Shown: in pieces, positions 7,630-16,585 of the stretch
Layout of the letters: every line of letters begins with the position of its first letter
Position numbering within the stretch: position 1 is the first letter of the stretch
Assembly (NCBI RefSeq): GCF_003627955.1
Contig: NZ_RBWS01000029.1
Coordinates: forward strand, 1-64,000
Direction of reading: 5' to 3'
Origin: Sphingobacterium puteale
GTDB taxonomy: Bacteria > Bacteroidota > Bacteroidia > Sphingobacteriales > Sphingobacteriaceae
DNA: 64,000 bases
The notes under the pieces: generated by a model
Seen by the model: the letters and a program-made list of their open reading frames with translations, nothing else
What the model was told of the DNA's origin: nothing
Database searches by the model: none
Translations under genes and position numbers: made by a program

Positions 7630-8217
7630 TTAATAAGCCCATACACCCTTCTTACTTTCTCTAGCCTCATGCTGAAGCTTCACAAAAAGGGCTGTATGTT
7701 TTACATTGGGAGGATAGGTATCTACAACTGCAAATCCGCCTTTCACTAAATCAGCATTCAGAAAAGTACCATCCAGCAAATAGATGTAGGCCAGCATCCG
7801 TCTATATCTGTCCTTTTTCTGAACATCAAGTTCGAGCTTCACCCACTTATTTTCGGTTAGTTTTTGCACATATTCTTTTGCTTCCTTCGCATAAGGTCCC
7901 TTTAATTTACCGCGGGAATTGCGCGTCTCTGGTGCATCAATTCCTATAAATCTGACCTTAAATTTTTCACTACCATTATTAACCCAAAAAGTGTCGCCAT
8001 CAATGACCTTCGTAACATAAACTTCTTTTTGTTGCCACCGGTTGATCATTTCCTCCTGAAGTGGAGCAGTAGACTTCCCTTCCCTAGAGGCACTAATAAA
8101 ATGTTGTTGAGTGACCTCAGTCGGCTGTTCACTTCCGCAATTAATAAATAAAGGTAATATGAAAAAGATGGCAACCAGTATTTGCCATCTTTTTCTGACT
8201 CTGGCTAGCTTTTTCAT
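7630..8217 (-). CDS. Staphylococcal-type thermonuclease, lipoprotein
   Basis: This 195-residue protein has a lipoprotein-like signal (ILVAIFFILPLFINCGSE) and a complete SNase domain from about residue 68. Its catalytic and metal-binding elements are visible: VIDGDTFW, KVRFIGIDAPETR with the catalytic Arg, and KDRYRRMLAYIYL with the second catalytic Arg. The enzyme cleaves DNA and RNA phosphodiesters using calcium. It starts at a TAATG overlap with the terC stop, so it is the last gene of the ter transcript. The exposed location suggests action on nucleic acid in the envelope or outside. Confidence 0.85.
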   Translation of the reverse strand: MKKLARVRKRWQILVAIFFILPLFINCGSEQPTEVTQQHFISASREGKSTAPLQEEMINRWQQKEVYVTKVIDGDTFWVNNGSEKFKVRFIGIDAPETRNSRGKLKGPYAKEAKEYVQKLTENKWVKLELDVQKKDRYRRMLAYIYLLDGTFLNADLVKGGFAVVDTYPPNVKHTALFVKLQHEARESKKGVWAY

Positions 8218-9254
8218 TATGCCGAGATCTTTTCATCTGCTTCCTTTTCAGGAAATAGTATGGATACCAAAACAGATAAAATAAGAATTCCCCCTACAAT
8301 GCCCAAAGAAACTGGTGAAGGGATATGATACCAAGGCGAGATGATCATTTTGACACCAATGAACGTTAAGATTACCGAGAGCCCGTAAGGAAGTTTGCTG
8401 AACATATGGATAAAATTGGACAGTAGAAAATAGAGTGACCGAAGTCCAAGTATGGCAAAGATGTTGGATGTGTAAAGAATAAAAGGATCCTTCGAAATAG
8501 CAAAAATAGCAGGGATAGAGTCGACCGCAAATAACACGTCTGTAAATTCAATTACGGCAACAACAACCAAAAGCGGGGTTGCAAGTTTCGTCCCGTTCTG
8601 AACAGTAAAAAACTTTCCTTGATCATAATTATCAGATACCTTCCAGAATTTCTTCACCAATCGCGCACCTGCTGTTTCGCTAAAATCCTCATCTTCATCG
8701 TCATCTCCACTTCCCCAAGATTTGATCCCTGCAAAAATTAGAAACAAACCAAAGGCTGTCAACACAAGATTGATATTCCAAGGTAGAGCGGTCACACCAA
8801 AGAAATCCAGTATCGGATTAAGATATGTCAAATTAATTAGGCCTACGCCTGCAAAGATGAAGATCGCCCGAAAGAGTAACGCACCCAAAATACCCCAAAA
8901 CAGTACTTTGTGATGTAATTCCCGTGGCACTTTGAAGTAAGAAAACACCAAGATAAACACAAATAAATTATCTACTGACAAAGCCTTTTCAATCCAGTAA
9001 GCTGCCTGAAACTGGGTAAACTTTTCTATTGCAGTGGCATGCCCTCCAGCATCCTGATTGAATACATAATAGACAACACCGGAGAAAATCATTGCCAACG
9101 AAATCCAAACCACTGTCCATATAGTCGCTTCTTTGGAAGAAACAATATGGCTCTTTTTGTTGAAAACACCCAAATCCAGTAACAACATAATAATGACTGT
9201 CAACCCAAATCCCCAGATTAGACCGGGATGTAATTGTAAAATACTTTGTTCCAT
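8217..9254 (-). CDS. terC: TerC-family integral membrane protein
   Basis: This 345-residue protein has about nine membrane segments. The family hallmarks are visible: DNLFVFILVFSYFKVP and, later, FTDVLFAVDSIPAIFAISKDP with the conserved acidic residues in membrane helices. TerC and Alx proteins are linked to manganese and other metal-ion export and to tellurite resistance. It lies 9 bp after the kinase gene and overlaps the thermonuclease start. A loop rich in DDDEDED (residues about 180-190) is a plausible cytoplasmic metal-contact site. Full length for the family. Confidence 0.92.
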   Translation of the reverse strand: MEQSILQLHPGLIWGFGLTVIIMLLLDLGVFNKKSHIVSSKEATIWTVVWISLAMIFSGVVYYVFNQDAGGHATAIEKFTQFQAAYWIEKALSVDNLFVFILVFSYFKVPRELHHKVLFWGILGALLFRAIFIFAGVGLINLTYLNPILDFFGVTALPWNINLVLTAFGLFLIFAGIKSWGSGDDDEDEDFSETAGARLVKKFWKVSDNYDQGKFFTVQNGTKLATPLLVVVAVIEFTDVLFAVDSIPAIFAISKDPFILYTSNIFAILGLRSLYFLLSNFIHMFSKLPYGLSVILTFIGVKMIISPWYHIPSPVSLGIVGGILILSVLVSILFPEKEADEKISA

Positions 9255-9263
9255 TTTTATAAA

Positions 9264-10775
9264 TTATTGATTAGTTAGCGTGATAAATAATGACCTTCCA
9301 CACTCCTCATTGGACAGTAGAATCTTTTTGCCGTCAGTCAATTCAACCATTGAATTAATTGGTACATCTTTTTGCTCAGTCAGATCCTTCATCCCCTGCA
9401 GGTTTTGGTTGACTAGCATCCATTTATTTTGGTAATAGGTGAAATACCCAACTGGTTTCTTATCCTCAGCGGTAAGGCTTTCATTCCGTATTACTTTACG
9501 GGATACATGCCATTTGAAAAGATATTGATTGTGATAGACCATTAGCCGATGTCCTTCGGGTTTCCATACAGTATCTTTAAATTTAAAATAGAGATCGATG
9601 ACGGGAAGGCTTCCTTTGTGCGCTGTACCGCAGAATGGACAGATAGGTTTGGTAGAATTGTCAAATACGTACCACTTCTCATCACATTGTGGATTATTGC
9701 ACGGCTGAATAAGGTCTACTGTTTTCAATAATGCAGTCTCCCACTCGTTGGCAATGGGACGCAACATAGGGTTGTGCAGGCCATCGATAAAAGCCCGTTT
9801 AAACAGATCGGCCAGATAAGGTCCCGTTTTGGTGTAGGAAAGCTTATTAGGATTTCCCCAGAAGGATTCCCATTTTCTCAGCTGATCGGTCTTAACAGCA
9901 TTCATTTGATCAGTAGGATGCTCAACAAACAGAGCTTTTTCTCCCATCGCCATTAGTTCATCTTTTTCGGCATCAAGATCCCAAATCTTACCACCCCGCA
10001 GTGGGTGCCGTCGCAACAGATACATATAAATCAGCACTGCCAGGGCATGGAGATCTGTCTTCTGATTAGGCAGTACCCGATCGGGATCATTAAGTTTAAG
10101 GTGTTTGGTCTTTAATACCTCTGGGGCAATAAAATCGGCTGTACCAATCACCTCAGGAGGGTACAATCCGGGGACAACCAAACCATCCAAATCAATGATA
10201 TTGGCAGACTTACTAACAGGATCAATAAGCACATTATTATAGGATAGATCTGAATGAGCAAGACCCATTTGATGCATTTTCTTGACGCCCCGACAAATAT
10301 TAATAGCAATTTGAAAATAACTTAGCCAATCGCCTAATTCGGACTTATCCAAGGCGAGCGGATATTGTTGATGACGAAAGGATGGTGCAGTAAACCACTT
10401 TCCAACTTTCTCCCCCCCTTTTATCATCGAATTGGCACCATAACCCTTTGCAAAGAAAAATTTGGTATCATAGATAGGTACAATGACGCCTGTCTTGCCA
10501 TCCTGTTCTACCGCATCATAAGGCCAGCGGTAGATTTCCTGCAAGAAATAATCACCTGCACTACCATTCTTAATATTGTCTAAATATAAAGTGACAATAC
10601 GCTTTATCCGATCCCGCTGATTGAAGTCAAGGGTGTTTCGAAAAAAAGCAACCACGTACTTTCTATTGGGTGCGAAATAGACATCCTTAACACCACCTTG
10701 TTTGGGACTGCCGTCATCTATATACTTGTAAGTCCGAGACGGATCAATAATGGATTTTATAGTTATCGTCTTCAT
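9264..10775 (-). CDS. Ter-associated protein kinase-like protein with zinc ribbon
   Basis: This 503-residue protein opens with a kinase-like domain. The catalytic loop reads LAHSDLSYNNVLID, the metal-binding DFG counterpart is DLDG, and IGTADFIAPEVL resembles the activation/P+1 segment. A zinc ribbon follows (CNNPQC...CPFC, residues about 355-385). The last 100 residues are beta-rich and resemble an FHA-like phosphopeptide-binding fold, a tentative call. Kinase, PP2C and TerY-type vWA genes travel together in Ter systems. It starts 3 bp after the phosphatase gene, so the two are coupled. Confidence 0.85.
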   Translation of the reverse strand: MKTITIKSIIDPSRTYKYIDDGSPKQGGVKDVYFAPNRKYVVAFFRNTLDFNQRDRIKRIVTLYLDNIKNGSAGDYFLQEIYRWPYDAVEQDGKTGVIVPIYDTKFFFAKGYGANSMIKGGEKVGKWFTAPSFRHQQYPLALDKSELGDWLSYFQIAINICRGVKKMHQMGLAHSDLSYNNVLIDPVSKSANIIDLDGLVVPGLYPPEVIGTADFIAPEVLKTKHLKLNDPDRVLPNQKTDLHALAVLIYMYLLRRHPLRGGKIWDLDAEKDELMAMGEKALFVEHPTDQMNAVKTDQLRKWESFWGNPNKLSYTKTGPYLADLFKRAFIDGLHNPMLRPIANEWETALLKTVDLIQPCNNPQCDEKWYVFDNSTKPICPFCGTAHKGSLPVIDLYFKFKDTVWKPEGHRLMVYHNQYLFKWHVSRKVIRNESLTAEDKKPVGYFTYYQNKWMLVNQNLQGMKDLTEQKDVPINSMVELTDGKKILLSNEECGRSLFITLTNQ

Positions 10776-10778
10776 CTG

Positions 10779-12260
10779 TTAATAGATTATGGCTAGTGTT
10801 CTATCGTCGTGGTTACCTTTACTCCAGAAGTCAAGCCAGGTCAATAACTGATCCTTAATATGTTCATCTGTCAGAAAATCTACTTTTGCACCGTCTTCAT
10901 TTTGCCCACCAAGATCTTGTAGAAAGGTATTCCATCTTTCTTTATCTTCGAGTTTGTTTTCTGTAATAAATTTGGCATCATAGATCCCATCTGTCATCAA
11001 CATCAATTTTGAAAAATCATCAAATCTATTGATCGCAAATCGTAATGGCATATCACTGTGACTGAAAATCTCTGGCATAGTAATAAAACGGGTTCCCCCA
11101 CCAAACTCACCGATATCGAGCAGATTGAGTAAATGTACTTCCTGTAGATCGCCAATAACAACATTGATCGGGCAATCACCGACACCAAATGTCAGGACCA
11201 CGTAGCCAAAATCAAATTTTTTGACAAGCGCAAAAATCAATGTGGTGTTGAGATCTTTCAATAGAATATCTTCCTGTTTAGCAAACTCCACTAGCTTTGC
11301 ATGTACATCGCGAACAGATTTGTAAAGGATATTGATGATCGAAGATTTGACCTTGAGCAGGCATTCTTCAGCAGTTTCGGCTTTAACAACCTCTTCAATT
11401 GGCTCATTGACAATATTTGTTGTGGCCGCGGAAACAGGTTGATCATCTTTTGGTGCAGGCGGAACTGCTTCAGCGGGTGCGGTAGTATAGTAAGCCAAGC
11501 ATAAATCGTTTAATTCGTGTAGAAGAACCTCGTTATCGAAAGTTTTAACAAGATATTCTGTAGCTATTTTAGATCCTTGCCGGGAAAATTTAGCCGAACC
11601 AGCTCCGTCCGCAACGGCCACGACGGCCCAAGCTTCAGGCAGTGCAGACACATAAAAATGATCATCACGAAAAGAACCTTCGTGTGCATGCGAGCGTCCT
11701 CTTTGTGAGGCAACAACTATCCGCTTGTCGAGAAAGGCTCCAGCATATTTATCACTGTCCACCTTGGCGTATAGATCATTTTGATTGCTCGGTTTATTCA
11801 GCCAAAGGTCCTTAGGATCAGCATTGACAATAAATGGGATGATCTTAATGTCTTCCGTTGGATTTTCTTCTAGAGTATTAATAAAAACCAAGTGCAAATC
11901 CATCGTAAGTGCCATGTTTGGCACTCCACAGATACTTGAAGTCTCCGGATCAAAGGTTAAACCAACTTTATCCAGATTTTTGATCTGTTGGATGCGAATA
12001 TTGGGAAATTGAGCTAGGTCAAAACTATACGCATAGTGTTTTTTCGCATTAGCATTAGTAATGACCAGTTGCGCTTCTTTAAATTCTTCCTTCTCTCTAT
12101 ACATTTGAAATATCGCTATTATTTGCTGTTTTAATGAATTAATATCCCTTGCTAATGCATTGATCTTCGCATTGTGCATCAGTTTGGCCAGCGTATTATC
12201 AACGACCTTGTTCTGCTCTACGTTAAATTCGTCCAGCAGTTGTTTTAAAATTGTTTCCAC
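10779..12260 (-). CDS. PP2C-type protein phosphatase, Ter-associated
   Basis: This 493-residue protein has an amino coiled-coil region (residues 1-60), an Ig-like segment (around FDPETSSICGVP), and a carboxyl PP2C domain from about residue 180. Metal-binding motifs are visible: RDDHF, VAVADGAGSAK, LMLMTDGIYD and HDDRTLAIIY, each with the expected aspartates. It would remove phosphates placed by the neighbouring kinase. A low-complexity insert near residues 265-290 (PAPKDDQPVSAATTN) sits inside the catalytic domain. It lies 2 bp downstream of a TerY-like gene. Confidence 0.87.
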   Translation of the reverse strand: METILKQLLDEFNVEQNKVVDNTLAKLMHNAKINALARDINSLKQQIIAIFQMYREKEEFKEAQLVITNANAKKHYAYSFDLAQFPNIRIQQIKNLDKVGLTFDPETSSICGVPNMALTMDLHLVFINTLEENPTEDIKIIPFIVNADPKDLWLNKPSNQNDLYAKVDSDKYAGAFLDKRIVVASQRGRSHAHEGSFRDDHFYVSALPEAWAVVAVADGAGSAKFSRQGSKIATEYLVKTFDNEVLLHELNDLCLAYYTTAPAEAVPPAPKDDQPVSAATTNIVNEPIEEVVKAETAEECLLKVKSSIINILYKSVRDVHAKLVEFAKQEDILLKDLNTTLIFALVKKFDFGYVVLTFGVGDCPINVVIGDLQEVHLLNLLDIGEFGGGTRFITMPEIFSHSDMPLRFAINRFDDFSKLMLMTDGIYDAKFITENKLEDKERWNTFLQDLGGQNEDGAKVDFLTDEHIKDQLLTWLDFWSKGNHDDRTLAIIY

Positions 12261-12262
12261 GA

Positions 12263-13306
12263 TTAACCTAAAGTTCTATTAATATCAAATCCGCCACCTG
12301 AGGCACCATAAAAGCCAATATTGCCACACCAAGGGCATGTATTTTCGCCATCACCTTTGATACAATGTATTCCACCACAGGAGCAGCTGGCGAGACCAAA
12401 TTGGTTACCGCAACAAGGACAATTGGGATTACCATACAGCTCGTCGGTTGATACCTTCAAGTTAGAATTGTCAAGTCCAGAATAATCACGATAGGCGTTT
12501 TCATCTATTTTATAAGCTCCTTGTACACGATAAACTCGGGTAGATAAGTCCATGATACCTGAATCTTCTATATCACGCCTAAATTTGATCAGATATGACT
12601 TATCGGTATTTGAACATTTTGCATTAACCACGACAAAATTATCATCCACAATCTGACGCATTCTAACTGTATCAACTTTCTCAATCGCCTCAGGAGTGCT
12701 TTTCGCTAAATTTATTGTATCAGTATTACTATTGGTCACTTGCTCACTTGTCGCTTTGATGGAAGCTGTCACCCATTTAAAAAACTCTTTGTATGACTGC
12801 GCACCGCTATTATTAAAACGCAACACATGTGGGGTCAGTTGCTCCAGTAATCCATAGTTGGTATTATCTCCTATTGAGATCGCGATTAGATTTGCTTTGC
12901 GTTGGTATACTGTATTCCACTTTTTGATGGCTTCTTCTGTATCATCTGTCGGTACACCGTCCGTAAACAAAAATATAATGGGTTTCCAATCACCTTTTCG
13001 TTCATAGGTCGTCGGCATTAACTCGTTATCAATGGAGCGCATCAGTTCTGTCAATCCACTGGACAGCGAGGTTCCACTACCAATGGGCAATTTTGGCGGA
13101 TAAAAAGTGATCACATCCTGTAAGGGTGTAATGACCTTGCTTTTACCGGCAAAGCCAATGATGGATATCCATACAGTTTCGAGTGCAAAAGGATCAGTTT
13201 TGAGTGTCTGAATGACGGTACCAATACCATCTTGTACTTGTTCTATAGGTTCGCCGACCATAGATTCAGATACATCTATCAAGAAATATACAGGTAACCT
13301 TCTCAT
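12263..13306 (-). CDS. terY: TerY-like vWA protein with zinc-ribbon tail
   Basis: This 347-residue protein has a von Willebrand factor A domain with the MIDAS start DVSESM (D-x-S-x-S) near residue 11 and TDGVPTDD further on, which binds a divalent metal and mediates protein contacts. The carboxyl end has a double zinc ribbon (NCPCCGN...CSCGG...CPWCGN), the TerY-C type. It is the largest of three consecutive TerY-like genes and directly precedes the phosphatase. In Ter systems these vWA proteins are thought to assemble the complex with the phosphatase and kinase. Confidence 0.87.
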   Translation of the reverse strand: MRRLPVYFLIDVSESMVGEPIEQVQDGIGTVIQTLKTDPFALETVWISIIGFAGKSKVITPLQDVITFYPPKLPIGSGTSLSSGLTELMRSIDNELMPTTYERKGDWKPIIFLFTDGVPTDDTEEAIKKWNTVYQRKANLIAISIGDNTNYGLLEQLTPHVLRFNNSGAQSYKEFFKWVTASIKATSEQVTNSNTDTINLAKSTPEAIEKVDTVRMRQIVDDNFVVVNAKCSNTDKSYLIKFRRDIEDSGIMDLSTRVYRVQGAYKIDENAYRDYSGLDNSNLKVSTDELYGNPNCPCCGNQFGLASCSCGGIHCIKGDGENTCPWCGNIGFYGASGGGFDINRTLG

Positions 13307-13321
13307 GATTAATTCAAAGTT

Positions 13322-13960
13322 TTAAATGATAATATTCAATTCGTTCGGTGGAGGTGGAAGTGTCATAATTTCGCCAGTACCTTGAGATTTACTGCCCATT
13401 TCAATTGATGAACTCACCCATCGAAAGAAGGTTGTCAATGTATTACTATCGGTGGTATCCAATTTGACAACTTCATCCGTCAGCTCCTTTAAAAAAGAAA
13501 CTTCGGCTTTAGGACCAGCTGCACAACCAACAATAATTCCAAAATCCATTGCTTTGATTTTGGGAATGCACATCCGATATTTCTGAATATCGGATGGCTT
13601 TCCATCGGTGAAAACAAAGAGCAAAGGCTTCCAGTCTCCCTTTCGTTCGGTCGATCCCTTGACCAGTTCATTGTCTATCATTTTAAGCAGCATTTCGAGT
13701 GCCTCTCCTGTATGAGTGGGGCCACTTTCGGGGCAATGTATTTCTACTGGCTGAAAGCTTGCCAAGTCGGTCAAAGGAACTAGATTATGAACTTCACGAT
13801 CAAAGGTAATGACACTGATATGCAAGGAATCCATCGCCTGTGGATCCGTACGGAGCATATTAATGAGCCCATTAAAGCCATTATTCAATGCTTGTATGGG
13901 CTCACCACGCATAGATCCTGAGGTGTCGAGCAGAAAGTAGGCTAATAATCGTCTGTTCAT
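13322..13960 (-). CDS. terY: TerY-like vWA protein
   Basis: This 212-residue single vWA domain starts MNRRLLAYFLLDTSGSM, with a complete MIDAS (DTSGS, later TDGKPSD). No signal peptide, so it is cytoplasmic. It is a close sibling of the next gene and differs by ending without a zinc ribbon. The tail TLPPPPNELNIII is shared in form with its neighbour (LPPPPSELVIVA). It lies 2 bp downstream of that neighbour, in the operon order vWA-vWA-vWA-PP2C-kinase. Confidence 0.87.
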   Translation of the reverse strand: MNRRLLAYFLLDTSGSMRGEPIQALNNGFNGLINMLRTDPQAMDSLHISVITFDREVHNLVPLTDLASFQPVEIHCPESGPTHTGEALEMLLKMIDNELVKGSTERKGDWKPLLFVFTDGKPSDIQKYRMCIPKIKAMDFGIIVGCAAGPKAEVSFLKELTDEVVKLDTTDSNTLTTFFRWVSSSIEMGSKSQGTGEIMTLPPPPNELNIII

Positions 13961-13962
13961 AA

Positions 13963-14601
13963 CTAAGCTACTATAACTAACTCCGATGGCGGTGGTGGTA
14001 GCTGATCCAATCCAGTTACCTCTTTGCCTGATTCCTCAACTTTGGTCGACGTAGTGGATATGGAAGCCGTTACCCATTGAAAGAATTTTGAGATGCTTTC
14101 TGAATCTGCACTGTCAAGACGTACTACAGAATTAGTAATTTGTCTTAAAATAGCATCATCAGCCCCCTGTCCTGCTGCACAACCGACAATCAACCCTTTA
14201 TTAACAGCCTTTAGTTTGCTATACCCTTGCTGCCAATTATCCGTCGGGATACCGTCGGTCATAACGAAAATCAGTGGCTTCCAGTCACCTTTCTGTTCCA
14301 GTGTGGTCGTGGTTACCTCTGTTTCCAGTTTATCAGCAAGTAAGGCCAAGGCTGCTCCCAAGGAAGTCACACCAGAGGCTTTAATATCAACCATCTGGAA
14401 GGATGCCAAATCGGTCAAGGGTACAATCTGCCTAGCGTCAGAGTCAAAAGTGATAATACTGACAAAAGCGGTCTCGATCGCTTGAGGATTTTGACGTAGG
14501 GAATGCATCATCATCTGTACACCGTTTTTAACGGCTTCAATTGGTTCTCCGGTCATTGAGCCAGAAGTATCCAATAATAGATATACGGGAAGTCTTCTCA
14601 T
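13963..14601 (-). CDS. terY: TerY-like vWA protein
   Basis: This 212-residue vWA protein is the first of three in the operon. The MIDAS is intact: LLLDTSGSM at residues 8-16 and FVMTDGIPTD further on, with the metal-coordinating Thr region between. It is the same length as the following gene, and both end in a proline-rich PPPP tail, so a tandem duplication is likely. It begins 2 bp after the TerD-like gene, implying coupled translation. Confidence 0.87.
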   Translation of the reverse strand: MRRLPVYLLLDTSGSMTGEPIEAVKNGVQMMMHSLRQNPQAIETAFVSIITFDSDARQIVPLTDLASFQMVDIKASGVTSLGAALALLADKLETEVTTTTLEQKGDWKPLIFVMTDGIPTDNWQQGYSKLKAVNKGLIVGCAAGQGADDAILRQITNSVVRLDSADSESISKFFQWVTASISTTSTKVEESGKEVTGLDQLPPPPSELVIVA

Positions 14602-14603
14602 GG

Positions 14604-15215
14604 CTATAAAAATTTTTGCTGAACGGTTTTAATAGTCTCTTCCAACTTACGGTCTTTAGTTGGTTCTCCAATGGCATTAAATTTCCATTCACCATTGCGT
14701 TTATAAAATACGCCCAATACCATGGAGACGTGCCCAGAAAAGCCCTCACCTTTAGCAATATTGTAGGTCGCAAATACTTCATTGACCCGGGAAGGTGTAC
14801 CCTCATAAATCCGGATAGAGGCAAAAGGAATAGTCCCGAAATCATGTCCACGATAACTGTTGAGCACAAACGCGACATGAGTTACTTGACTATTAAGCTT
14901 AGAAAAATCAACCGTAATGATTTCATTATCCAAGCCATCATCGCCATCCATGTCTCCCGTCAAATCGTCGCCACTGTGACTAATGGCTCCATCTCTAGAT
15001 CGTAAACTCCCGAAGTACACAACATCAACATTATTTTTAGCTTCATCGAAAAGAATACAACTGGCGTCTAGATCTACCGCTTCTTTCTCTGTTCCGCCGA
15101 GCCAATTTTTCCTTTCAATAGCTCCCCAGTTCACACCTACACAAACATTTTGCAATACTGTACCATTACCCTTTTGAAGGTTGATACGTTGCCCTTTTTG
15201 AAGATTAATTCCCAT
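14604..15215 (-). CDS. terD: TerD-family protein
   Basis: This 203-residue TerD-domain protein keeps the calcium-binding family signature: VDLDASCILFD and HSGDDLTGDMDGDDGLDNE. It begins with a partly duplicated INLQKG motif (MGINLQKGQRINLQKGNG). Carboxyl residues 165-175 (FYKRNGEWKFNAIGEP) match the family end. TerD proteins are cytoplasmic, bind calcium and take part in tellurite, phage and stress phenotypes. It sits 3 bp after another terD-like gene. Confidence 0.9.
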   Translation of the reverse strand: MGINLQKGQRINLQKGNGTVLQNVCVGVNWGAIERKNWLGGTEKEAVDLDASCILFDEAKNNVDVVYFGSLRSRDGAISHSGDDLTGDMDGDDGLDNEIITVDFSKLNSQVTHVAFVLNSYRGHDFGTIPFASIRIYEGTPSRVNEVFATYNIAKGEGFSGHVSMVLGVFYKRNGEWKFNAIGEPTKDRKLEETIKTVQQKFL

Positions 15216-15218
15216 TTC

Positions 15219-15773
15219 TTAATTGTATTTCTTTAAATAATCTTCCAACCCACCTTTCATGCCCATACCCACAGCTTCAAATTTCCACTCACCATTCCGT
15301 TTATAAATACGGCCAAACTCGACAGCAGTCTCTATGGAGAAATCCTCTTCCAATTCGTATTTCAATAGTTCCTCATTGGAAACAGTGTCGAGAATACGCA
15401 TAAAGGAATTGCGTACTTGCCCAAAGTTCTGACCTCGCGATATTGCATCGTGAATGGTAATGACGATGCATATTTCTGTCGCTGTATCTTCGATCTTCGC
15501 TAGATCTACGATGATTTGTTCGTCGTCTCCATCCCCATCTCCCGTAAGATTGTCACCAGTATGAACTACTGCCTCATTTGGAGATTTTAGGTTGTTGTAA
15601 AAAATAAAATGTTGATCTGAAAGGATCTTTTTGTCTTCTCCAAGAATAAATACCGAAGCGTCCAAGTCAAAGGCGCTTCCTGTGGAAGAACTATTGGTGT
15701 CCCACCCTAGGCCGATTGTAAATTTGGGTGCATTGATGTTCTCTCTTTGCCCTTTTTGTAAATTGATTGCCAT
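15219..15773 (-). CDS. terD: TerD-family protein
   Basis: This 184-residue TerD-domain protein has FDLDASVFIL, VHTGDNLTGDGDGDDEQI and the end GRIYKRNGEWKFEAVGMG, a typical full-length TerD/TerE. The acidic loops are the known calcium sites of the family. Its start lies 67 nt inside the end of the phosphoribosyltransferase frame. It is most like the first TerD of the operon (17920-18495), which suggests duplication within the locus. Confidence 0.92.
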   Translation of the reverse strand: MAINLQKGQRENINAPKFTIGLGWDTNSSSTGSAFDLDASVFILGEDKKILSDQHFIFYNNLKSPNEAVVHTGDNLTGDGDGDDEQIIVDLAKIEDTATEICIVITIHDAISRGQNFGQVRNSFMRILDTVSNEELLKYELEEDFSIETAVEFGRIYKRNGEWKFEAVGMGMKGGLEDYLKKYN

Positions 15774-16582
15774 GATTTATGTTGTTTTAGTTTTATAATA
15801 TTCTGTTGGTAATGCACTATAGTATGGTAGTTATTGCTAATTGCTAGATCGAACAATTCACAGCTTTTTTCTACCGGGATTTGATTGACGACCTGGAAAA
15901 AATCTACTTCATTTAACAAGAGTAAATATTTAACCAAGCGTGTATTGAAGTGAAAACTACTACTGTTAATAATCCGTACAAGGTCGCCCGGTGATTTGAC
16001 ATCAAAGTAATTGTACTTATTCTCAATATTGGGATGGATAGACTGGTTGACGAGCTCAGCATAATAGACAAAGAAAAAAGTCCCCTGCACGTTATGATCT
16101 TTTAGTATTTTTTCAACTGTCAGTTCGTGGCTTCCAGTGATTTTGATATCATCTAAAAAAATACAGAACCTATCTGCTATAAAATCCCGATCCAAATGAT
16201 AGGTATCGTTTGCAATAAGTTTCAAGCGTTGTTCAGAGTCCATATTTCCATAGTCCTCCACATAAGTCTGTTTGCGATGGATCTTACTTTCTTTGCATGC
16301 GGCCTTGCCATGCTGAAACAAAAATCTATTTAACTCCCGTTTGAAATAGGAACATAAAAAATTGGATGCTGTCGGAATGGAGTTATATGGACTAGGCAGT
16401 AAAATAATCTCTTCTTGTTCGAGAATCAAATTCTTATGCTTTGCCAAAAAACCCATGCACAGTTCTTTTGCAAACTTCTCGGCATAAATCGTCTCTCCAA
16501 ACTTAAAGCGACTGTATTCCATTTCTGAAAAAGGACATACATGCTGATGTTCAACATGATGTAAGCTATATCTGTACATCAT
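15707..16582 (-). CDS. Ter-associated phosphoribosyltransferase
   Basis: This 291-residue protein has the PRPP-binding loop FCIFLDDIKITGSHELT near residues 145-160, the acidic-acidic ... TG-x pattern of type I phosphoribosyltransferases. Such enzymes occur in Ter gene clusters, where they were proposed to help make a nucleoside-like metabolite; the substrate is unknown. It is followed by TerD with a 67-nt overlap, so its last 21 residues (about SIYKKGKERTSMHPNLQSA) come from terD sequence read in another frame. It starts 3 bp after the HAD gene. Confidence 0.8.
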   Translation of the reverse strand: MMYRYSLHHVEHQHVCPFSEMEYSRFKFGETIYAEKFAKELCMGFLAKHKNLILEQEEIILLPSPYNSIPTASNFLCSYFKRELNRFLFQHGKAACKESKIHRKQTYVEDYGNMDSEQRLKLIANDTYHLDRDFIADRFCIFLDDIKITGSHELTVEKILKDHNVQGTFFFVYYAELVNQSIHPNIENKYNYFDVKSPGDLVRIINSSSFHFNTRLVKYLLLLNEVDFFQVVNQIPVEKSCELFDLAISNNYHTIVHYQQNIIKLKQHKSWQSIYKKGKERTSMHPNLQSA

Positions 16583-16585
16583 AAT

